Assembly: GCF_001425355.1 (NCBI RefSeq)
Contig: NZ_LMQN01000017.1
Coordinates: 1 to 64,000 of the forward strand
Direction: 5' to 3'
Length of the DNA: 64,000 nt
Origin: Chryseobacterium sp. Leaf405
GTDB lineage: Bacteria; Bacteroidota; Bacteroidia; Flavobacteriales; Weeksellaceae
Shown: positions 37,033 through 46,198 of the stretch, piece by piece
How the letters are laid out: every line of letters starts with the position of its first letter
Numbering within the stretch: position 1 is the first letter of the stretch
Translations under genes and position numbers: made by a program
Notes under the pieces: model-generated
The model's input: only the letters and a program-made list of their open reading frames with translations
Told to the model about the DNA's origin: nothing
The model's database searches: none

Positions 37033-38790
37033 TTATTCAGATTTAAAAACTTCCGTTCTTTCCGAAACTCCGTTTGCATTGAACGCTTCAATCTGGAAAT
37101 AGTAAGCATCTGTTCTGTCGGCTCCGGTGAAGAAATATTCATTTTTACCGTACACCATAATGCTACCATATAATTTGTCATGAGATTTTCCCCAGTAAAT
37201 TACATATCCGTCTGCGTCGGAATTTTGCTGCCATTTCATCCAGATGCTTCTTCTTTCACCATATTTTTTAGGATCGGCTCGCAACGGAACAAAATTCTGA
37301 ACTTTTGGTGGAACAGCTCCCGCTCCTTTTCCGAAAACTCGGAAACCACTCAATGCAAATTTTCCCGTTGGCATTTTCAGATTTTCCATTTTCAGGAATC
37401 TTGCTTTTCCAGGCTTTTCCAGTTCAACATAATCATGAGGAACATCTTTTGTATTTTTACTTTTATCAACAATAACGCTCCATTTTTTACCGTCATTCGA
37501 ACCGTATATTTTATACTGATGCATTTTGCCCAACGTCTTACCCATAAACTCAACATCCTGATCAGCATAATTAATTTGAATAGCATTAATCGTAGAAACC
37601 TCTCCTAAATCCGTCTCATACCATTCTCCTGAATTTCCTGTTTTTGCGCTCCAATACGTTTTAATATCCTCATCCACCGCATAATTCGATTGATAACCAC
37701 CCAGTGTTGATGAAACCTGAACGGGTTTATTATAGTTCAATAACATCCAACCTGCAAAAAGTCCTTTAGAAAAATCTTTTCCCTGAGCATATTGTGGAAG
37801 ATAGGTCGGATAATCTCCGTAAGCAGTGTTGCAATACATCACATCATCTTTATCAAATCCGGCAGGCCAGATCCCTAGCCTTCTTTCAAAATTATTTTTA
37901 GTGGAAATAAAAATCGTTGAAATATGCCACCAATTTTTGTAATTATCTTCGAAAGTTGCTCCATGTCCCGCTCCTCTTGCAAAACCTCCCGGTTTATAGG
38001 AAAACGGATTGTGCTGCTGATATTCAAAACCCTCTAAAGGCTTATCGCTCATATAAACCCCATCAGAATATCCACTGAATTCTGTTGCGGGGGCGCCATA
38101 CTGCATATAATATTTTCCATTATGCTTCGTCATCCATGCTCCTTCTACGAAAGGTTGCAAGAAAACATTATCGTTGTATTCCCCGAATCTTTCCCAGCCA
38201 TGATCTTCCGGTTTCAGTCTTAAAATAGGTTTTACAAAACCTTCCGACTGCAATGTTTTGGTTTTAATTTCAGTTCCCAATAACGGCCATTCGTTGCTTG
38301 AACCCCAATAAAGATAAAGCTTATTTTTATCTTCATCATAATGAAAAGCAGGATCCCAGGCTCCGACTTTTAATGTATCAACAGCAATTTTCCAATCATC
38401 TTTTGTAGGATTTGTACTTTTCCAGATCGGAAAATCCTGTTCCCAAGTCGATCCGAAGACATACAAAGTATCTTTCATTGCCCAAACTGCCGGAGCATTC
38501 AGATCGTGGATGTATTTATTGTCTTTGAGGAATTTTCTTTTCACAAATTTCCAATCGAGCATATCGTCGCTATACCAATATCCTTCCTGATTGGTGGAGA
38601 AAAGAAACAATTTGTTTTTAAAATTAACAATTACCGGATCGGCTGTAGCACGGTGTTTTCCCTGTTTTGAAAAAACTTCGAACGGCGTGTATCCGTAATC
38701 GATATTAATTGGATTACAAAATGTTTTCTGCTGGGCATTCAGATTAAAAAATCCCAACAAAATCATCAATGAAAAGAGGTACTTCTGCAT
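37033..38790 (-). CDS. GH43-like glycosidase with F5/8 type C (discoidin) and FN3-like domains
   Basis: A 585-residue secreted enzyme: signal peptide, then a five-bladed propeller (residues ~25-320). KHRATADPVIVNFKNKLFLF is the GH43 Asp start, GAWDPAFHYDEDKNKLYLYWG the second Asp region, and WMTKHNGKYYMQYGAPATE follows. A discoidin-like module has ETDLGEVSTINAIQINY and KWSVIVDKSKNT. The final ~90 residues are FN3-like. It probably cleaves an arabinose- or xylose-type polysaccharide outside the cytoplasm. The ATG at 38790 is used (the frame starts 6 nt earlier at a TTG). It lies 27 nt after the previous gene with no terminator between. Confidence 0.83.
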   Translation of the reverse strand: MQKYLFSLMILLGFFNLNAQQKTFCNPINIDYGYTPFEVFSKQGKHRATADPVIVNFKNKLFLFSTNQEGYWYSDDMLDWKFVKRKFLKDNKYIHDLNAPAVWAMKDTLYVFGSTWEQDFPIWKSTNPTKDDWKIAVDTLKVGAWDPAFHYDEDKNKLYLYWGSSNEWPLLGTEIKTKTLQSEGFVKPILRLKPEDHGWERFGEYNDNVFLQPFVEGAWMTKHNGKYYMQYGAPATEFSGYSDGVYMSDKPLEGFEYQQHNPFSYKPGGFARGAGHGATFEDNYKNWWHISTIFISTKNNFERRLGIWPAGFDKDDVMYCNTAYGDYPTYLPQYAQGKDFSKGLFAGWMLLNYNKPVQVSSTLGGYQSNYAVDEDIKTYWSAKTGNSGEWYETDLGEVSTINAIQINYADQDVEFMGKTLGKMHQYKIYGSNDGKKWSVIVDKSKNTKDVPHDYVELEKPGKARFLKMENLKMPTGKFALSGFRVFGKGAGAVPPKVQNFVPLRADPKKYGERRSIWMKWQQNSDADGYVIYWGKSHDKLYGSIMVYGKNEYFFTGADRTDAYYFQIEAFNANGVSERTEVFKSE

Positions 38791-38817
38791 TTTCAAGTTT
38801 TTTTATTGAGAACAAAA

Positions 38818-39843
38818 TTAGTCATCTTTTTTGGGTTTCCTCCAAATGAACCCATCCAATAAATAATGCGTCAATTGAGGGACGACTAAAAGCGGAATTA
38901 AAAATTGAAACCAGTTTAATGAAATATTTAAATTCAATGAAAAATGCTCATTCCAAACCAATATTTCCCACAAAAATTCTTCAAAAAAAGCAAATACCAA
39001 AATAACGATGATAAACAAGAAAATTCCAAAAGTAGATTTGAATATAGAAAAACCATTCAATTTCTGAGGATCTTTTTGTCTAATTTCTCTGATATAAATT
39101 AAAGCGACGTACGGAATTCCATGAGAAATGACATTAAGGAAAGTAAAAACAAGATCATTATTAAAATAAACAATTCCGAAATACCACGAAAGATAAGTTC
39201 CTATTATTAAAGCTATTTTAGGAAAATTAAATTGTTGGGTCTTAAAGATTTCAAAAGCAGTTTTTATTAACCAAATAATTAAAATGACGAAATATAAAAT
39301 TGTTATTGCATGAGTATAATCGGGTAGATTTTGAAGCCAGTTAAATTCATTTTCAATAAACCACGTGAAAGCTCTCGGAGTTTTAAACCAATATAGCATT
39401 GGGAAAATCGTAGCAGAATAAACTGCAATTGCATCGATTCTCTTTCTCCAATTATTAGGTTCGAACCTTGCATAAATTCTCATGAAACCATATTGCTGAC
39501 GGATGAAATGAAAAACAGCGATCAAAGCCAAAACTGACCAGAAAGTTAGACTTCCAAATTGGTATAAAATTAATCCCAAAATCCAGCCCAATACAGGAAT
39601 TCCGTAATATAAAAGTTTCCTTTTCCGGATTTCTTCTTTTACAAAATACGTTTTAAATAAAGTAGAATACAAATGCGCAACATCCACAAAAACAATGAGG
39701 AAAAGCCATGTGTAAAAGGAATAATGATTTTCCAAACCTTGAATTTGCTTCTGAAAAAGGAAAATAATCAATAAGATCAAAAAAGGCGGTGATAAAATAA
39801 ACCAACCGTCAGTTTTTGCATTATGGATCCAAGGCCGCTTCAT
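38818..39843 (-). CDS. Polytopic membrane protein with conserved-looking intramembrane histidines
   Basis: A 341-residue protein with about eight TM helices, unknown family. The histidines at the ends of helices are eye-catching: His57 (VDVAHLYS), His112 (VFHFIRQQYG), His241 (ISHGIPYVAL) and His326 (LTHYLLDGFIWR, with Asp330). This pattern suggests metal or heme binding, as in membrane desaturases or oxidases, but no named family can be assigned. Its ATG overlaps the FAD oxidoreductase stop by 4 nt. It may be its electron or substrate partner; this is inference from coupling. Confidence 0.7.
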   Translation of the reverse strand: MKRPWIHNAKTDGWFILSPPFLILLIIFLFQKQIQGLENHYSFYTWLFLIVFVDVAHLYSTLFKTYFVKEEIRKRKLLYYGIPVLGWILGLILYQFGSLTFWSVLALIAVFHFIRQQYGFMRIYARFEPNNWRKRIDAIAVYSATIFPMLYWFKTPRAFTWFIENEFNWLQNLPDYTHAITILYFVILIIWLIKTAFEIFKTQQFNFPKIALIIGTYLSWYFGIVYFNNDLVFTFLNVISHGIPYVALIYIREIRQKDPQKLNGFSIFKSTFGIFLFIIVILVFAFFEEFLWEILVWNEHFSLNLNISLNWFQFLIPLLVVPQLTHYLLDGFIWRKPKKDD

Positions 39844-41429
39844 AACATATCTTTTGCCGTTCTTAAACCCTGATAAAAGGCTTCTTCAAAAATTGAAATT
39901 CCTGAAAGATCAGAATGAGCGAAGAAAATTTTTCCGTCAATAGGCTCTTTAGCTTTAAAATTTCCAAAAATCTGATTAGGAACAGGCGCAATCATGGCGT
40001 GACCAATCTTGTGAAACTGCATTTCAATAATAAAATCTTCGATCAGGGGATGTGCTTTTTTCAAATCTTCCAATACCAAATCTTTAAGCTGATATTCTTT
40101 TAGAGCGTATAATTTTTTTCTTGCTTTTTTGCAGTCGGCAGTTGAAAAACTTCTGTAATACGTAATGACTTTTTCACCCATAATTTGTTCGACATTCTGA
40201 TGCTGATCGTAAATATACCCCAAACCATCCGAGCCGTAGATCACATTATCCCAAGCTAGCTCTTCGTCTCCGCCAAAATCATTTTGCAGTGTAATAGTCG
40301 CCAAGAGCCAAGGAACATAATTAAAATTTTTCGCTTTAGTGTTATTGAAAATTCTTTCGTTAACAAATTGTGGTGTCGAAAATAAAACTTTTTCGGCAAT
40401 GATTTTTTTTGTCTTTTTCTTAATATTATCAAAGCTTAAAATCTCAACATTTTTATCACTGATTTTAACATCAAAAACTAAATTATTCGGCAAATATTTT
40501 CCTTCTGCATATTTTGAAAAATGCTTCGCCAATCTTGCATTTCCTTCCGGCCAGGTAAAAACCTGATCTTTATATTTTTTGCTCCAGTTGTTTTTTCTGC
40601 CGGCAAAATAGTGAATTCCCGCCCACGCTGAAACATAATCGATGCCTAAACCGTAATCGTCACGACAGGAATAATCCAACAGCCACAATAATTCTTCTGA
40701 TGTAAAATTTTGTTGATTAAGCCAATATCTAAAAATAATTTTCTCCAATTGTAAAACCTCATCTTCTCGGCTTGAATCATGAACCGGGATGGCAAACCAA
40801 TATTTTCCCAAAATATCTTTTTTATCCCGAAAACAATCCATCATTTTAAAAAAACGATCGAATTCTGTTTTTGTTTCTACAGAAACTCCGTTTTGTGGTA
40901 CAATGTCATTTTGCCATGAATTTTTGAAAAATAATCTTTCCTGCTGCGGAAAAGTCATCTGATATTCATCTAAAATCGGGTCTCCATTTTCATCGTCACC
41001 TTGATAAATTCCGCATTCTTTTAGAAACTCAATAATTTCTTTATTTTCTTTATTAGGTAACGGTAAATAATGTGCTCCCAAAGGAAATTTTGAGAATTTA
41101 TTTTGTCCGTTTGATGAATTTCCTCCTAGATGATTTTCCATTTCCAATAACAGATAATCGTTTTCGTTATTCTGACTGAAAAATCTACAGGCTGAAAGAC
41201 CGGAAATCCCACCACCCACAATGAGATATTTTGTTTTTATTTCTTCTGAATATATTGGAAAATCTTTTGCCCAAAGTTGATGCCCCAAAATATGATTAGT
41301 TCCTGTGACCTTAAGTAATATCGATTTGCCTTTCTTACTGCAATACTGTAAAAAGGGTAATATCAGACTTCCTAAAAATATGGTTTTAAGAAAATCTTTG
41401 CGGGAAAATTGAGTTGTAGGGTTTGACAA
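39840..41429 (-). CDS. Exported FAD-dependent amine oxidoreductase-like protein
   Basis: A 529-residue flavoprotein. The start FSRKDFLKTIFLGSLILPFLQYC is a Tat-like signal (SRKDFLK, with Lys replacing the second Arg), possibly ending in a lipobox-like LQYC. The Rossmann motif YLIVGGGISGLSACRFF and the downstream LEMENHLGGNSS are typical of flavin amine oxidases/phytoene desaturases. The C-terminal GKIFFAHSDLSGISIFEEAFYQGLRTA closes the FAD fold. In this polyamine context an oxidase acting on polyamines is plausible but unproven. Lies 50 nt after the spermidine-synthase-like gene. Confidence 0.78.
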   Translation of the reverse strand: MSNPTTQFSRKDFLKTIFLGSLILPFLQYCSKKGKSILLKVTGTNHILGHQLWAKDFPIYSEEIKTKYLIVGGGISGLSACRFFSQNNENDYLLLEMENHLGGNSSNGQNKFSKFPLGAHYLPLPNKENKEIIEFLKECGIYQGDDENGDPILDEYQMTFPQQERLFFKNSWQNDIVPQNGVSVETKTEFDRFFKMMDCFRDKKDILGKYWFAIPVHDSSREDEVLQLEKIIFRYWLNQQNFTSEELLWLLDYSCRDDYGLGIDYVSAWAGIHYFAGRKNNWSKKYKDQVFTWPEGNARLAKHFSKYAEGKYLPNNLVFDVKISDKNVEILSFDNIKKKTKKIIAEKVLFSTPQFVNERIFNNTKAKNFNYVPWLLATITLQNDFGGDEELAWDNVIYGSDGLGYIYDQHQNVEQIMGEKVITYYRSFSTADCKKARKKLYALKEYQLKDLVLEDLKKAHPLIEDFIIEMQFHKIGHAMIAPVPNQIFGNFKAKEPIDGKIFFAHSDLSGISIFEEAFYQGLRTAKDML

Positions 41430-41479
41430 GATTTAATTATTAATTTGAAATACTTTCGTAGTTGTAATAAGGATTCTTA

Positions 41480-42994
41480 TTACTGTACTTTTCCCCATTC
41501 TTCATCAAAATAACGTACTAAAATTTGATTATCCAAACGATTCACTTCAATATCTTTCGTTTTCATGTCTTTAGTAAAATAAGAGAGTTGAGAGAAATTG
41601 TAATCGTAGAATTTTAAATTTGTAATTTTTCGGTAAATTTTATTATTGATCGGTTCAAAAGAAGCCATCGAAAATCCCCATTCCCCGAATGAAGGAACAT
41701 AGGTATGATAGGCAGAAGTAAACGGAAAAATCTGATTGATCGTCTTTTCAATACACCAGAATGACTTTGGAGCAAAATACGGAGAAGTGGTCTGTACAAC
41801 GATTTTTGTATCTAAAGTTGCAAGTCTTTCAAGCTCTTTATAAAACTGTAAAGAATATAATTTCCCTAAGCTGTAATTGGACGGATCCGGAAAATCGATG
41901 ATAATAACGTCATATTTTTTTGTGTTTTCTTTTACCCAAATGTAAGCGTCTTTATTAATAACTTTTAATTTCGGATTGGATAATGAATTTTGGTTTAGCT
42001 GACGCATCGTTTCATTGGTTTTGAAGAAATTAGTCATTTCTCCATCCAAATCAACTAAAGTCATGTTTTTTACATCCTTATATTTTAAGACTTCACGAAC
42101 TGCAAAGCCGTCACCTCCGCCGAGAATTAAAATATTGTCAATCTTTTTAGCCATTGACATTGCAGGATGAACCAATGCTTCATGATAACGATATTCGTCA
42201 GTTGAAGAAAACTGTAAGTTATTGTTTAAATATAATCTGAATTCACGGTTATTTCTGGTTAAAACAATTCTTTGATAAGGTGAACTTTTAGTATAAACAA
42301 CATTTTCACCGTACAATTTTTCTTCAGAGAATGATAAAATTTTATCCGAAAAAATGAAAAGAACCAACAGAAAAACAAATGCTCCGATTGATTTGATTCT
42401 TAATGAAATCGGTTTTGAGAGTTCTTTTTTAAGATAAAAGCATAAAAATATAGCGATCGAAATATTAATCAATCCAAAAAACAAAGGTGTTTTTACAATT
42501 CCTAACTGCGGAATCAATACCAACGGAAATAAAATGGACGCCAACAAAGCCCCGATATAATCGAAGGCAAAAACATTTGAAACCAAATCTTTAAATTGAA
42601 CTCTGTCTTTTAAAATATTCATTAACAACGGAATTTCTACTCCGACTAAACATCCCGTAAAAAAAACAAAAAGATAAAGAACGGCCTCAAAATGCGCCAA
42701 CGTATTAAACAAAACAAATAAAACTACCGAGCTTATTCCGCCAATAATCCCAACCAGAATCTCAATTTCTATGAATTTATCAATTAAATTTCCTTTGATG
42801 AATTTTGCAAAATATGACCCAACTCCCATCGAAAAAAGGTAAACACCAATGATGAAGGAAAACTGTTTCACAGAATCTCCCAGAAGATAACTTGCCAAAG
42901 CTCCTGCTACCAATTCATAAATCAGTCCGCAAGTTGCTATGACAAATACCGAAAACATTAACAGTAATTCAAGAGGAATCCTCTTCTTATCCAT
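41480..42994 (-). CDS. Membrane-embedded spermidine-synthase-like aminopropyltransferase
   Basis: About 504 residues with two parts. Residues 1-220 hold six or seven TM helices. Residues ~225-500 are a spermidine-synthase methyltransferase-like fold: SPYQRIVL, EYRYHEALVHPAM, the nucleotide motif LILGGGDG (292-296), LVDLDGEM, INKDAYIW and the DFPDPSN catalytic Asp loop. The ATG at 42994 (MDKKRIPLELL) overlaps DUF350 by 8 nt. The soluble SpeE family moves the aminopropyl group from decarboxylated SAM onto an amine. SpeD nearby supplies that donor. The membrane fusion suggests an amine acceptor near the membrane. Confidence 0.87.
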   Translation of the reverse strand: MDKKRIPLELLLMFSVFVIATCGLIYELVAGALASYLLGDSVKQFSFIIGVYLFSMGVGSYFAKFIKGNLIDKFIEIEILVGIIGGISSVVLFVLFNTLAHFEAVLYLFVFFTGCLVGVEIPLLMNILKDRVQFKDLVSNVFAFDYIGALLASILFPLVLIPQLGIVKTPLFFGLINISIAIFLCFYLKKELSKPISLRIKSIGAFVFLLVLFIFSDKILSFSEEKLYGENVVYTKSSPYQRIVLTRNNREFRLYLNNNLQFSSTDEYRYHEALVHPAMSMAKKIDNILILGGGDGFAVREVLKYKDVKNMTLVDLDGEMTNFFKTNETMRQLNQNSLSNPKLKVINKDAYIWVKENTKKYDVIIIDFPDPSNYSLGKLYSLQFYKELERLATLDTKIVVQTTSPYFAPKSFWCIEKTINQIFPFTSAYHTYVPSFGEWGFSMASFEPINNKIYRKITNLKFYDYNFSQLSYFTKDMKTKDIEVNRLDNQILVRYFDEEWGKVQ

Positions 42995-43202
42995 GAATTG
43001 CTGCACTTATAATAATTGAAATTCCGATGATAAAAGCACCAAAAATAATTGCTAAAGCCGTGTTTTTATTTTGAGCGATCTCGTGCCATGTTTTTTCCGG
43101 GGTTAATTTCTCAATAACAACATAGCAAACCAATAAAATGGCAATTCCTAAGAAAGAATAAATGACCGAATTGATAATCGGTAAAAAGTTGATCTGATCC
43201 AT
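42987..43202 (-). CDS. DUF350 (YjfL-like) small membrane protein
   Basis: A 71-residue protein with two TM helices joined by a short polar turn: PIINSVIYSFLGIAILLVCYVV ... TALAIIFGAFIIGISIIISAAI. This is the DUF350 half-unit; many homologues have four helices from a duplication. The charged EKLTPEKTWHEI loop is typical. The function is unknown; it often sits beside genes of envelope stress and polyamine-like modules. Overlaps the SpeE-like gene by 8 nt. Confidence 0.85.
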   Translation of the reverse strand: MDQINFLPIINSVIYSFLGIAILLVCYVVIEKLTPEKTWHEIAQNKNTALAIIFGAFIIGISIIISAAIHG

Positions 43203-43213
43203 AGTTTATATTT

Positions 43214-43408
43214 TTATTTGTGGTAGTATCTGTAGTAGCCTACTCCCGAAGAATGATGTCTTCTTGTAGTTCCATCACGATATTTTTCTGTTTTTTCGCA
43301 GTCGCAGAATTGGTTTCCGTTATAGGTGAGATAAGTGAACCATCCCAGAAAAAAAACTCCGATGACGCACAGCAGCCAGTGTTCTTTTATATAATTAATA
43401 ACCTTCAT
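43214..43408 (-). CDS. Small single-TM protein with CxC motif
   Basis: A 64-residue protein: one TM (HWLLCVIGVFFLGWFTYL), then a polar tail with NQFCDCEKTEKY and a terminal GTTRRHHSSGVGYYRYYHK. Unknown family. It lies 1 nt after the DUF4178 gene and 11 nt before DUF350. The Cys-x-Cys and His-rich tail could bind metal. It is real by context and length of frame; no function is proposed. Confidence 0.65.
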   Translation of the reverse strand: MKVINYIKEHWLLCVIGVFFLGWFTYLTYNGNQFCDCEKTEKYRDGTTRRHHSSGVGYYRYYHK

Positions 43409-43409
43409 T

Positions 43410-44882
43410 TTATGATTGTGGATAAGGTGAATTGGAACTGTTCATCCATTTACTCGATTCAAAAATTTTTCTTCCAAAATAACAGGCTCCGACGAAAATA
43501 ATCAGTAAAACTAAAACAATCGCAAAATTCCAAAAGGAAACAGGAAGCCATTCGGCTTTTATTTTGACCGTAGGATTAGTATCCGAATTTACCACATAAT
43601 TGTATTCCGTAGGAACTGCATAAAAAAGAATAGAATCTATTTTCTGAGTTTCTTCAGGTTCCTTTATCAGATTATTGAGTCGCATTAATTCATTCTTAAA
43701 AACCAATTTATCCGAATAAGTTGTAATTTGAGAAGTCTTATTATCCTTCATATAAAAATATCCTTTACCATCCTGAATAACAGAATAATTACCATTATCA
43801 AGCTGATATCCCGATTTAAATGGATCTGAAATACTACTTTCCTTATCTGCTGAGATCAGGAAATGATATTTTCCGGGAGCCACGCCACAGAAATTAAATT
43901 TTTCATTTTGGCTTCCTTCACTCCAGTTTTCCCCGCTTTCGTAGCCGTGATATTCTTCAATATCTTTTGAAGCGAAAGTAGTTTCGCTTGTATTTTCATT
44001 TACCAAACCTAACCCAACATTTGCACAGGAATTATCGACATTAGAAGACACTTCAACTTTTAAAGGTGCCGAACCGCCAAATAACTCAAAACTTTTGCTT
44101 ACTAATTCTCTGTCTTTTACATCTGCAAAATTTACATCTTGCTCAAAAGCCAATTTATTTGTTCTGGTAGAAACAACGTATAGCTGAAGCAGGCAAATCA
44201 TTAATGCCGTAACAGCCATAATATTTATAGTTTGTTTATAATCAACATAAAACGGCTGTACAATGCCTATCCCTGAATAATTGGGAAGATTTTTGATATT
44301 GAACGCTCTTTTAACTTTATACTTTGAAATATGTCTTCCGAAAAAAAATTCGTTTGATCCTTTAGATTGCTCATGAGAAATCATCTGAGTTGCATTGACA
44401 TATTCTCTATATGTTGCTAATCCGAAATTTAATCTGTCTTCGAAAAAGCCTGCTGCAGCGTGAATGTTGCATTCTGTTGTTTCATACCAACGGTAATTTA
44501 TTCCGTGTAATTCTACCGCTTTTCCGTTTAATTTTTTCTTTACATCCAAAGCATTAATTGAGTGCAGAAACACCCAGTGACCGTCACTTTCGCTCAGAAA
44601 AGCATTTTCTCCTTTTTTATCTTTTAAAAAATATTCTCTCCAAAAAACACTGTTACCATATCTTCTGACGACTATTCCTGTAACACTATATTCCGTATCA
44701 TCAATAATTCCTTTTTGTCCGATTTCCAGCACAACATTTTCAATAGGCTTTTTAACTATTTTCTCAGAAATATTTTTATTGATATTGATAAGATTCGAGC
44801 AGGATTTACAAACATATTCCTGAACAGGAAATGTAATGTCATTTTTATTTTCAACTTTACAGACGGGGCAAACGTAATGCAT
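43410..44882 (-). CDS. DUF4178 domain membrane protein with N-terminal zinc ribbon
   Basis: A 490-residue protein. A zinc ribbon (Cys5, Cys8, Cys25, Cys28) comes first, then a DUF4178-type domain (residues ~45-200; YSVTGIVVRRYGNSVFWREYFL, GHWVFLHSI). A TM lies at ~222-240, with a ~200-residue extracytoplasmic domain carrying paired cysteines, and a second TM at ~445-468. DUF4178 is of unknown function but recurs next to DUF350 and spermidine-synthase-like genes. It is separated by 1 nt from both neighbours, so strong coupling is likely. Confidence 0.78.
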   Translation of the reverse strand: MHYVCPVCKVENKNDITFPVQEYVCKSCSNLININKNISEKIVKKPIENVVLEIGQKGIIDDTEYSVTGIVVRRYGNSVFWREYFLKDKKGENAFLSESDGHWVFLHSINALDVKKKLNGKAVELHGINYRWYETTECNIHAAAGFFEDRLNFGLATYREYVNATQMISHEQSKGSNEFFFGRHISKYKVKRAFNIKNLPNYSGIGIVQPFYVDYKQTINIMAVTALMICLLQLYVVSTRTNKLAFEQDVNFADVKDRELVSKSFELFGGSAPLKVEVSSNVDNSCANVGLGLVNENTSETTFASKDIEEYHGYESGENWSEGSQNEKFNFCGVAPGKYHFLISADKESSISDPFKSGYQLDNGNYSVIQDGKGYFYMKDNKTSQITTYSDKLVFKNELMRLNNLIKEPEETQKIDSILFYAVPTEYNYVVNSDTNPTVKIKAEWLPVSFWNFAIVLVLLIIFVGACYFGRKIFESSKWMNSSNSPYPQS

Positions 44883-44883
44883 T

Positions 44884-45243
44884 TTATCTATAAATTTTGT
44901 GTTTCTGAATGGTTTTAGCTTTAAAATATTCTATGACCTCATCAGCAATTTTTTCAACTTTTTCCGTATTGTCTTGTGTATAATTACAAAGAAAAACATC
45001 AAAAGTCAATTGCTTAAATTCTGGCCAGGTATGAATACAGAGATGAGATTCTTTAAGACAAACTGCCGAAGTAAAGCTTTGATTTTCAAAAATATGATTG
45101 GTAATTCCTACAATTTCAACCTCTTTTGTTTCTAAAATTTCATTCGTAAAACTTAAAAAACGTGCACTGTCTAATAACAAAGCTTCTGACTCCGTTTCCA
45201 AAGTCAGAAGAATATGTAAACCTTTATTTGATAATGGGTTCAA
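44884..45243 (-). CDS. speD: S-adenosylmethionine decarboxylase proenzyme (SpeD type)
   Basis: A 119-residue bacterial (class 1B) AdoMetDC. The self-cleavage site KESHLCIHTWPE has the pyruvoyl serine Ser66. The catalytic His71 and Cys86 (FDVFLC) lie 5 and 20 residues later, the spacing of the Thermotoga enzyme as I remember it (Ser63/His68/Cys83). It makes decarboxylated SAM for aminopropyl transfer. It starts 22 nt after ctlX and ends 1 nt before the DUF4178 gene. The intact triad argues for an active enzyme. Confidence 0.9.
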   Translation of the reverse strand: MNPLSNKGLHILLTLETESEALLLDSARFLSFTNEILETKEVEIVGITNHIFENQSFTSAVCLKESHLCIHTWPEFKQLTFDVFLCNYTQDNTEKVEKIADEVIEYFKAKTIQKHKIYR

Positions 45244-45265
45244 TTAAATATTTTTCACAAATATA

Positions 45266-46189
45266 TTATTTTTTCGGCAGAAAAACCTCCGCAAGCATAC
45301 AACGTGCACTGCCTCCGCCATTTACTTCAATTGTATTTAAATCTGAGTAAATAATCTCACAGTATTTTTCAATCGCTGAAATTTGGTTTTCGCTTAAAGA
45401 TTTATAAGCAGTTTCGCTCATTACTAAAAACTTTTCTCCGTCTTTATTCTGAACCTGAAGCATATTTCCTGCGAACTGCTGCATTTGTTCTTCAGAAATT
45501 TCGATGATTTCTTTCCCTGAATTTTTAATGGTTTCAACAACTTTGCTTCTTTCCAGTTCGTTATCGATACAGTCTAAACAGATTACAACGAATTTATCTG
45601 CCACACACATCATTACATTAGTGTGATAAATAGGAAGTCTCTCTTCTCCAACCGTCTGGAATGAATGAAAAACAACCGGCGTAAAGCCATATTTCTCACA
45701 AAACTTTCTGAATAAATTCTCATCCAGTCTTAAAGAAACCGAACCATAGGCAATTTTATTATCGTGATCGAAAATCATACTTCCCGTTCCTTCCAGAAAA
45801 TGGCCCTGAATTTCCGGTAACGACCAATCGTCAATTTCAGCAACATCAAATCCCTGATTTTTGATTGTTTCAATAATATCGTCTCTTCTTTCCACTCTTC
45901 TGTTTGAAGCAAACATTGGATATAACACCACTTTTCCATCATTATGGAAACTCACCCAGTTATTCGGAAAAATAGAATCTGGAGTGTGAGGATCCAAAGT
46001 ATCTTTAATGGTAATAATATTGATTCCTTTACTTCTTAATTTCTCAGCAAAAATTTTAAATTCAGACAAAGCTTTAGACTGAATATCAAGACCTTTCTGC
46101 TCAATCTGAAAGTAATTGTTTTTTGCCGTTTCTTCGTTGAAGCCAAATGCAATTGGCTCTATCATTAATACTGTATCTGTTGTCTGCAT
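45266..46189 (-). CDS. ctlX: Citrulline utilisation hydrolase CtlX-like (guanidino/ureido-group modifying enzyme)
   Basis: A 307-residue protein of the amidinotransferase/arginine-deiminase superfamily, CtlX branch. Family features are TVLMIEPIAFGFNEET, FPNNWVSFH, HFLEGTGSMIFDH (catalytic Glu), YHTNVMMCV (His) and the C-terminal nucleophile EVNGGGSARCMLAEVFLP. It likely acts on citrulline or a similar ureido compound; the CtlX name is based on family resemblance. It is next to a second superfamily member at 46880-47794 and precedes speD by 22 nt, which links arginine-derived metabolites to polyamines. Confidence 0.85.
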   Translation of the reverse strand: MQTTDTVLMIEPIAFGFNEETAKNNYFQIEQKGLDIQSKALSEFKIFAEKLRSKGINIITIKDTLDPHTPDSIFPNNWVSFHNDGKVVLYPMFASNRRVERRDDIIETIKNQGFDVAEIDDWSLPEIQGHFLEGTGSMIFDHDNKIAYGSVSLRLDENLFRKFCEKYGFTPVVFHSFQTVGEERLPIYHTNVMMCVADKFVVICLDCIDNELERSKVVETIKNSGKEIIEISEEQMQQFAGNMLQVQNKDGEKFLVMSETAYKSLSENQISAIEKYCEIIYSDLNTIEVNGGGSARCMLAEVFLPKK

Positions 46190-46198
46190 AATTTAAAT

